From Gammaproteobacteria bacterium (GTDB lineage: Bacteria; Pseudomonadota; Gammaproteobacteria; Steroidobacterales; Steroidobacteraceae), in the NCBI GenBank assembly GCA_030040235.1, contig JASHUC010000443.1, forward strand, positions 1-17,732: 17,732 nucleotides of DNA, read 5' to 3'. Positions 13,590 through 17,732 of this stretch are shown here, one piece after another. The notes under the pieces are model-generated. The model made no database searches. It saw only the letters and a program-made list of their open reading frames with translations, and was not told where the DNA came from. The stretch's first letter is position 1. The number at the start of each line of letters is the position of its first letter. The position numbers and the translations under genes were made by a program.

Positions 13590-14411
13590 ATGCAAAACGA
13601 TTCCGGCCGCGACGGCCGGCCCCTGCCTTTCGAGGTCTACGCCATCCGCTACGCGACGGTCGCGCGGCGCAGCGCCGAGAATTTCATCGGCGGCGATCCG
13701 CACGAAAGCGCAGCGCGAATGGACTACTTCGTGTGGCTCGCCCGGCGCGCCTCCGAGGCGTTCGTGATCGACACCGGTTTCAACGAGGCCGCCGCCCGGC
13801 GCCGGCGACGCGACTTCCTGCGCTCACCGGCCGAAGGGCTCAAACTCCTCGAGGTGGACTCGGCGACCGTCAGCGACGTGATCGTCACTCACCTGCACTA
13901 CGATCACATCGGCAACTTCGATCTGTTTCCACGCGCGCGCTTTCACCTGCAGGACCGCGAGCTCGCCTATGCGACCGGCCGGTACATGGCGACCGAATTT
14001 TTCGCTCAGGCCTACGAGGTGGACGAGATCGTCGCGATGGTCCGCCATGTCTACGCCGGACGTGTGCGCTTCTACGAGGGGGATGCCCAGATCGCGAGCG
14101 GATTGAGCGTGCACCTCGTCGGGGGGCACACGAAGGGGCTGCAGGCCGTGCGGCTCTGGACGCGGCTCGGCTGGCTCGTGCTCGCGTCGGATGCGAGCCA
14201 CTACGCGGCGAACATGAACGAGGCGCGCCCGTTCCCGGTGGTGGCGGACGTGACGGCGATGGTCGACGGCTGGCGCAGATTGCGCGAGCTCGCATCTGCA
14301 CCGCAGTACATCATTCCGGGACACGACCCGGGCGTGATGCAGCGCTATCGCGCGCCGCACCCGTCCCTGGAGGGCATCGCCGTGCGGCTCGACGCCGAGC
14401 CGGCCGAGTGA
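13590..14411 (+). CDS. Metallo-beta-lactamase-fold hydrolase, N-acyl homoserine lactonase-like
   Basis: This 273-aa protein has the dinuclear zinc set of lactonases such as AttM/AiiA: HLHYDH with His101, His103, Asp105 and His106, then His180 (GGHTKG), Asp201 (ASDASH) and His245 (PGHDP). The N-terminal FEVYAIRYATV.RRSAENFIGGDPHES...MDYFVWL is typical of the family usually labelled N-acyl homoserine lactonase. In this catabolic setting a lactonase acting on an aromatic-derived lactone or pyrone is more likely than quorum quenching, but this is inference. ATG 13590 has no ribosome binding site, and upstream lies the divergent dehydrogenase only 18 bp away. It is followed after 35 nt by the alpha/beta hydrolase and is probably the first gene of a three-gene unit. 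Confidence 0.85.
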   Translation: MQNDSGRDGRPLPFEVYAIRYATVARRSAENFIGGDPHESAARMDYFVWLARRASEAFVIDTGFNEAAARRRRRDFLRSPAEGLKLLEVDSATVSDVIVTHLHYDHIGNFDLFPRARFHLQDRELAYATGRYMATEFFAQAYEVDEIVAMVRHVYAGRVRFYEGDAQIASGLSVHLVGGHTKGLQAVRLWTRLGWLVLASDASHYAANMNEARPFPVVADVTAMVDGWRRLRELASAPQYIIPGHDPGVMQRYRAPHPSLEGIAVRLDAEPAE

Positions 14412-14446
14412 GCCACCGAGCAAACTGAAGTCGAGAGGCGAGAGTC

Positions 14447-15250
14447 ATGGCGATACTGGAGCACCGCGGCGAGAAACCTCCGAAAGGTTTCAAACGGCAC
14501 GAGTACTCGGTCAATGGCATGAGAACCGTGGTGTACGTCGGCGGGCAGGGCCGCCCGGTCGTTTACTGGCACGGCGCCGGCGCCTGGCATGGAATCGATT
14601 TCGCCCGCCCATGGACCGAGCGCTTCAAGGTGATCGTGCCGTTTCATCCCGGATGGGGCGAGTCCGGCGATGACCCCCGGCTGGAGACGATGAGCGAGTA
14701 TCTGCTGCATTATCTCGACCTCTTCGATCAGCTCAACCTCACACAGTTCGATCTCGTCGGCTTCTCACTCGGCGGCTGGATGGCGGCGGAATTCGCCGTG
14801 GCGCACACGCATTACCTTCGCAAGCTGGTGCTCGTTGCGCCCGCCGGGCTGGCCGATCCGCAGCATCCGGGACCGCCCATGGGGTCCTGGACGCTCGAGG
14901 AGATGTACGCGCATCTCGTGAGCGATGTCGCCGTCCTCGAGCCCTATCTGCCTCCGCCCGAGCAGGCGGCGCGCCATGAGGAGGAGATCAAGCGCGAGAT
15001 GCAGTCCAGCCGCCGGCTCGCGGCGCAGGGGCCTTTCAATCCGAAACTCGAGCGCTGGCTGCATCGCGCGACGATGCCGACGCTGCTCGTATGGTCGAAC
15101 GCCGATCGGATCGCCCCGGTCGGCCGCTCCGCCAAGTGGATGGAGCTGCTGCCCAACGCGAAGCTCGCATTGTTCGAGCGGGCGGGGCATCTGGTGCTCG
15201 ATGAGCTCGAGGAAGCCCGCGAGTGCGTCGCCAAATTCCTGGGAGAGTGA
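14447..15250 (+). CDS. Alpha/beta hydrolase
   Basis: This 267-aa protein has the alpha/beta-hydrolase fold with an oxyanion HG (His42-Gly43 in VVYWHGAGAW), nucleophile Ser107 in the elbow GFSLGG, Asp220 in WSNADRIAP, and His248 in ERAGHLVLDE; the catalytic triad is intact. A cap region of about residues 138-205 is rich in Glu and Arg. It resembles meta-cleavage C-C hydrolases and esterases, and in this cluster could hydrolyse a ring-fission product or an ester. The start at 14447 has GAGAGGCGAGAG just upstream. The stop overlaps the start of the next small gene (TGATG). The substrate is unknown. Confidence 0.88.
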   Translation: MAILEHRGEKPPKGFKRHEYSVNGMRTVVYVGGQGRPVVYWHGAGAWHGIDFARPWTERFKVIVPFHPGWGESGDDPRLETMSEYLLHYLDLFDQLNLTQFDLVGFSLGGWMAAEFAVAHTHYLRKLVLVAPAGLADPQHPGPPMGSWTLEEMYAHLVSDVAVLEPYLPPPEQAARHEEEIKREMQSSRRLAAQGPFNPKLERWLHRATMPTLLVWSNADRIAPVGRSAKWMELLPNAKLALFERAGHLVLDELEEARECVAKFLGE

Positions 15251-15462
15251 TGAAGCTCTACTCCCAGGACGGCAACGAGCTCATGCGCGTCGACTCCATC
15301 GAGCGCGACGGAGCCGACCTCCTCGTTCGCGGCAAGGTGTTCGGCGCGATGCCGATCACCGCGAAACTGCGCCCCGAGGAGGCGCGCAGCGGCCTGAAGC
15401 TTCTCAATGCGCGGCTCGCGCTCTTTCTCCTCACCTTTCCGTTCCGTCGCAGCCGACGCTGA
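15250..15462 (+). CDS. Small conserved-looking protein of unknown function (70 aa)
   Basis: This 70-aa protein reads MKLYSQDGNELMRVDSIERD then a GKVFGAMPITAKLRPEEAR segment, and ends in a hydrophobic-basic tail (LALFLLTFPFRRSRR). Its start codon overlaps the hydrolase stop (TGATG), a strong sign of translational coupling and of a real gene despite its size. I have an impression of similar small proteins beside aromatic-degradation oxygenases, but no function is known to me. No signal peptide is present; the C-terminal hydrophobic stretch is too short for a confident membrane span but might associate with the membrane. It is the last gene before the spacer and insertion sequences. Confidence 0.7.
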   Translation: MKLYSQDGNELMRVDSIERDGADLLVRGKVFGAMPITAKLRPEEARSGLKLLNARLALFLLTFPFRRSRR

Positions 15463-15682
15463 GACATTTTCGTTGCCATCGCGCAACGAGCCGGGCCCCG
15501 CGGCTTGGTGCTCCCACGCGGCGTTCGTTGCGCGACGTTGACATCGGAGCACGCCAGCCGGTAACCTCAAGTCGCCTGTGCCGATAAGTAAAAAGTCCGC
15601 CAAACGGGGATCGCTCGCCGGAGTTCACTGCGCCAGGTAGGGCCGCGCACCGCTACGAGAGGGGAGAAGCGATGCTGAGCTC
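15463..15682. other. Non-coding spacer between the catabolic cluster and the insertion sequence
   Basis: I see no convincing gene in these 220 bp. They hold a large stem-loop (15479-15535) and a lone GAGAGGGGAG ribosome-binding-site-like run followed by ATG at 15672, whose frame is cut after four codons by the end of the insertion sequence (see findings). A TTGACA box at 15538-15543 has only a poor -10 (TAACCT) 18 bp downstream. Confidence 0.5.
15479..15535 (+). terminator. Large stem-loop after the 70-aa gene, possible terminator
   Basis: TCGCGCAACGA (15479-15489) and TCGTTGCGCGA (15525-15535) are perfect 11-bp inverted repeats. The 35-nt loop contains a second GC-rich dyad (GCCG...CGGC around 15490-15504). 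It lies 17 bp after the stop of the last catabolic gene. There is no T-run after the stem, so it is not a classical intrinsic terminator. It could protect the 3' end of the mRNA or be a repeat-type element. Confidence 0.4.
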
Positions 15683-15712
15683 AAGTCTTAGGAGCCGTTA
15701 ATAAATAAACAT
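15683..15712. repeat. Left terminal inverted repeat of the ISAzo13-type element
   Basis: This 30-bp end pairs with 16960-16989 in inverted orientation, 28 of 30 bases identical. It contains the AT-rich core TTAATAAATAAACAT. Confidence 0.85.
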
Positions 15713-15717
15713 GTCAC

Positions 15718-16917
15718 TTATTTGAGTCGTGGCGTGATGGTGTAGTTCCATTCGCCATGGAACTTGTCGGGCTGCAGCTTGACTTGTTTCATCTGCGCAG
15801 CGCTCACCTTGCGCCCGGTCGAGTATTTGCGCCGGTCCAATCGGCAGGTGACCGTCAGTCCCTTGGCCGTCGTCGTTCGGGCGATCAGATGCACGATCGT
15901 CTCATAATCGCGCAAGGGCTCCCCGCGCCAGTTGGAGGAGATGAAGGAAAACAGTCGGTGCTCGACTTTGTTCCACTTGCTGGTGCCGGGCGGAAAATGA
16001 CACACCGAGACGCACAGGCCGGTTTGATCGGCGAACTTCTGCAGCTCCAGCTTCCACAGCCGCAGTCGATAGCCGTTGCTGCCGCCCGCATCAGCGGTGA
16101 TCAGGATCTGGGTCGTTTGAGCATAGATCGCCCGACCTTCCGCCCGCCACCAGCCGCGGACCGAGGCCACGGCGAAGGCTCCGGTATCGTGATCGGTACC
16201 GATGTTGACGAAGCCGGCGTTGCGGCCGATGTCGTAGATGCCGTAGGGGTAGGCGCGAGGCACCTCGGGAGTGGGAAAGTCGTGGCCGTGAACGTGCAGG
16301 GGCTGCTTGGCGGGTAGCCACTGGCGGCCCTTGTTTTCGTAGTTGCCGATGAGCTCCTTCTTCTTGGTGTCCACCGAGATGACCGGTAGGCCCGCTCGCA
16401 GATACTTCTTGACCTCGGTGCTGATGTGCCGAAACTGCGCATCCCGATCGGGATGGTCGGCTCCCTCCTCGGTCTTGCGATTGCCCTGCAGACTGTAATG
16501 CTGCTCATGAAGCAGCTGTGCCACCTTCACATGGCTCACCGGATGCCGTCGCTCCTTGAGCGCTCGAGCAATCGTGCGCGTGCTTTTGCATATCCATCGT
16601 AGTGGAGACTCCGGATCCCCACGCGTGTCGCCCTCTATCATGGCATCGAGGGCCTGCAGCAACTTCGGGTCGCCGCTCAGGATCGACTTGCGACCCGCCC
16701 CGGCACGGCGCACCCGGCCCGCACCGAGCACCTTGCCCGTTTGGATCTCATGCATGCCGCGCGTGATGGCCTGACGCGACAACCCACACGCTTGGTGCAC
16801 CAAAGTCACGCCACCGAATCCCAAGCTCATCGCTTCATTGGCGGCAGTGATACGACGCGTCCGTTCATCCAGATGAGGCCATATGGAACGGAGCTTTCGC
16901 GTCAAATCCGAAAGCAT
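15718..16917 (-). CDS. ISAzo13-family DDE transposase
   Basis: This 399-aa transposase has an N-terminal helix-turn-helix region (about 37-55, LVHQACGLSRQAITRGMHEI). It then has a catalytic domain with Asp183 (ISVDTKKKELIG), Asp276 (ITADAGGSNGYR) and Glu319 (GTSKWNKVEHRLFS), the DDE triad. The segments RKTEEGADHPDRDAQFRHI and YPYGIYDIGRNAGFVNIGTDHDT are typical of the ISAzo13 (Rhodopirellula-type) family. The chosen ATG 16917 has GGGG about 7 nt upstream; an ATG at 16941 would add eight residues. The frame is intact and of full length, so the element could be active. Codon use is less GC-biased at third positions than in the catabolic genes, in line with foreign origin. Confidence 0.9.
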   Translation of the reverse strand: MLSDLTRKLRSIWPHLDERTRRITAANEAMSLGFGGVTLVHQACGLSRQAITRGMHEIQTGKVLGAGRVRRAGAGRKSILSGDPKLLQALDAMIEGDTRGDPESPLRWICKSTRTIARALKERRHPVSHVKVAQLLHEQHYSLQGNRKTEEGADHPDRDAQFRHISTEVKKYLRAGLPVISVDTKKKELIGNYENKGRQWLPAKQPLHVHGHDFPTPEVPRAYPYGIYDIGRNAGFVNIGTDHDTGAFAVASVRGWWRAEGRAIYAQTTQILITADAGGSNGYRLRLWKLELQKFADQTGLCVSVCHFPPGTSKWNKVEHRLFSFISSNWRGEPLRDYETIVHLIARTTTAKGLTVTCRLDRRKYSTGRKVSAAQMKQVKLQPDKFHGEWNYTITPRLK

Positions 16918-16959
16918 GCTCACGCCCCGTGAGCATAACACTTTGACTCGTCAGATGTT

Positions 16960-16989
16960 ATGTTTATTTATTAACGCGTCCTAAGACTT
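16960..16989. repeat. Right terminal inverted repeat of the ISAzo13-type element
   Basis: This is the inverted counterpart of 15683-15712, reading ATGTTTATTTATTAA then CGCGTCCTAAGACTT on the plus strand. It lies upstream of the transposase gene. Confidence 0.85.
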
Positions 16990-17004
16990 TGAAGGATATA
17001 GGGG

Positions 17005-17071
17005 AAGGCTGGCTGGGATTGATAAGATGTTGTTACCACACATCCAGCCCACCAACCCCGAGGCCAGCCTT
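17005..17071 (+). promoter_or_regulatory. Inverted repeat masking the IS4-type transposase start
   Basis: AAGGCTGGC (17005-17013) and GCCAGCCTT (17063-17071) are perfect 9-bp inverted repeats. The right arm covers the last base of the GAGG ribosome binding site (17060-17063) and the first two bases of the TTG start (17070-17072). A transcript entering from outside would fold and hide the start, as known for IS10 and IS50, whereas one starting inside the repeat would not. Confidence 0.5.
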
Positions 17072-17732
17072 GAGAGATCGTAGTGCCGCTTTTCAATCTC
17101 AGCAACGTCAATCTCGCATTGTGCGACAAGCGCAGCGACTTCAGGCGGTGGATTTCTTCAACGTGCTCACCGGGCCGGAGCTGCTGGAGAAGACCGAGGC
17201 ACTGCTGCCGGAGCACCGGGAGCGAGAGTATCCGCCGACCGTGGCGCTCGCGATGTTCTTGAAGCAGGCCCTGTCGGCGGATCGCTCGTGCCAGAAGGCC
17301 GTGAACGGCTGGATTGCCCAGTGCGTGGCCGAAGGACTCAAGCCCCCGAGTTCGCGCACGGGTGGCTACAGCAGAGCGCGCGGTCGGCTGCCGACGCAGA
17401 TGGTCACGGCGCTCACTCATGCGACCGGGGAGTTGCTTTGCGGGCAGGCGCCGGCGGGCTGGCGCTGGAGGGGGCGGATGGTGAAGCTTGGCGACGGCAC
17501 CGGGCTGTCGATGCCGGACACGCAGGCGAACCAAGCTCGCTATCCGCAACCGTCCAGTCAGGCAGAAGGGGTGGGCTTTCCGCTGATGAGGCTGACTGGG
17601 GTGATTTGCCTCTCGACCGGGGCCGTGCTGGAGGTGGCGATGGGACCCCACGCGGGCAAGGGAAGCGGCGAACTGGGGCTCATTCGCCAGCTTGAGCAGG
17701 TTTTCGGGCGCGGGGATGTGTTCCTCGCGGAT
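17070..17732 (+). CDS. IS4-family transposase, N-terminal part
   Basis: The frame is open to the end of the window and gives 221 residues of a transposase. It contains RIVRQAQRLQAVDFFNVLTG, LPEHREREYPPTVALAMFLKQ, GGYSRARGRLPTQMV (98-112), the first catalytic Asp142 in LGDGTGLSMPDT, and, at the very last residue, Asp221 of VFLAD, which is the probable second catalytic Asp of the IS4 fold. The C-terminal part with the catalytic Glu is outside. The start is set at TTG 17070 because GAGG lies 6 nt upstream; an in-frame TTG at 17019 is the alternative. The gene is intact as far as seen. Confidence 0.8.
   Translation, partial: MRDRSAAFQSQQRQSRIVRQAQRLQAVDFFNVLTGPELLEKTEALLPEHREREYPPTVALAMFLKQALSADRSCQKAVNGWIAQCVAEGLKPPSSRTGGYSRARGRLPTQMVTALTHATGELLCGQAPAGWRWRGRMVKLGDGTGLSMPDTQANQARYPQPSSQAEGVGFPLMRLTGVICLSTGAVLEVAMGPHAGKGSGELGLIRQLEQVFGRGDVFLAD

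Larger units (their letters stand above)
15683..16989 (-). mobile_element. Complete ISAzo13-type insertion sequence, about 1.3 kb
   Basis: The element is bounded by 30-bp inverted repeats that match at 28 positions (15683-15712 and 16960-16989). They start AAGTCTTAGGA and end TTAATAAATAAACAT, differing only at GC versus CG in positions 12-13. It carries one transposase gene on the minus strand, ending 5 bp inside the left repeat's inner edge. The ends are strikingly AT-rich in GC-rich surroundings, indicating recent arrival. I see no clear target-site duplication: the flanks are GCTC on the left and TGAA on the right. Confidence 0.85.
16990..17732 (+). mobile_element. 5' part of an IS4-type insertion sequence
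   Basis: Directly next to the right end of the ISAzo13-type element begins a second mobile element, recognised by its transposase gene, which runs past the end of the window. Its left boundary cannot be fixed; it lies somewhere between 16990 and about 17005. The other end is not in the window. Confidence 0.65.

Noticed and set aside
13572..13703. 44-residue N-terminal extension of the maleylacetate-reductase-like protein from ATG 13703
   Set aside because: It would overlap the start of the divergent lactonase-like gene, and the family normally begins near MKWLHVSYAQRLRFG.
1..17732. CRISPR arrays, tRNA or rRNA genes, phage genes
   Set aside because: No regularly spaced repeats, cloverleaf-like sequences or phage structural genes were seen on either strand.

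Overview
The window is GC-rich DNA with Pseudomonadota-style gene structure: tight operons, ATGA/TTGA stop-start overlaps and strong GAGG-type ribosome binding sites. Paired DUF6152-type exported proteins and LigF-like glutathione transferases point to an alpha- or gammaproteobacterial (sphingomonad- or Steroidobacter-like) aromatic degrader. This is inferred from gene content; no rRNA or other taxonomic marker is present.

Layout. (A) 1-2838, minus strand: an operon of two exported proteins (a DUF6152-type protein and a 263-aa protein), an aldehyde dehydrogenase, and the first 28 codons of a 3-hydroxyisobutyrate dehydrogenase-like gene. (B) 2839-2992: a divergent control region with a perfect 14-bp palindrome. 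(C) 2993-4634, plus strand: a Rieske ring-hydroxylating or demethylating oxygenase and an unrecognised 139-aa protein. (D) 4620-6923, minus strand: an SDR dehydrogenase followed by two tandem GSTs, one closely resembling the beta-etherase LigF and the other with a degenerate glutathione site. (E) 6924-7058: a second divergent control region with a good sigma-70 promoter and an AT-rich dyad. (F) 7059-12463, plus strand: a seven-gene, almost gap-free operon, hpaF-hpaE-dapA-like-hpaG-hpaR-ligA-like-ligB-like. (G) 12465-13571, minus strand: a maleylacetate-reductase-like dehydrogenase. It is divergent, by only 18 bp, from (H) 13590-15462, plus strand: a metallo-beta-lactamase-fold lactonase-like enzyme, an alpha/beta hydrolase and a 70-aa conserved-looking protein. 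(I) 15463-17732: a structured spacer, a complete ISAzo13-type insertion sequence (15683-16989) with 30-bp inverted ends, and the 5' part of an IS4-type transposase gene running off the window.

How the genes may work together. Region F reads as a homoprotocatechuate-type meta-cleavage pathway: extradiol cleavage by a two-subunit LigAB-like enzyme, semialdehyde oxidation by HpaE, isomerisation by HpaF, FAH-fold decarboxylation/isomerisation by HpaG, aldol cleavage by a DapA-fold enzyme standing in for HpaI, and control by HpaR. No HpaH hydratase, HpaBC hydroxylase, oxygenase reductase or transporter is seen in the window. The SDR, LigF-like GSTs and Rieske oxygenase on the left could form an upper pathway that releases a catechol from an aryl ether; this is inference. 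The dehydrogenase, lactonase-like and hydrolase genes on the right would process ring-cleavage or lactone intermediates. The most notable points are the hybrid HPC/LigAB lower pathway, an HpaF whose catalytic N-terminal proline is alanine, the divergent pair of GSTs, and two exported proteins both predicted to begin with histidine after signal-peptide removal.
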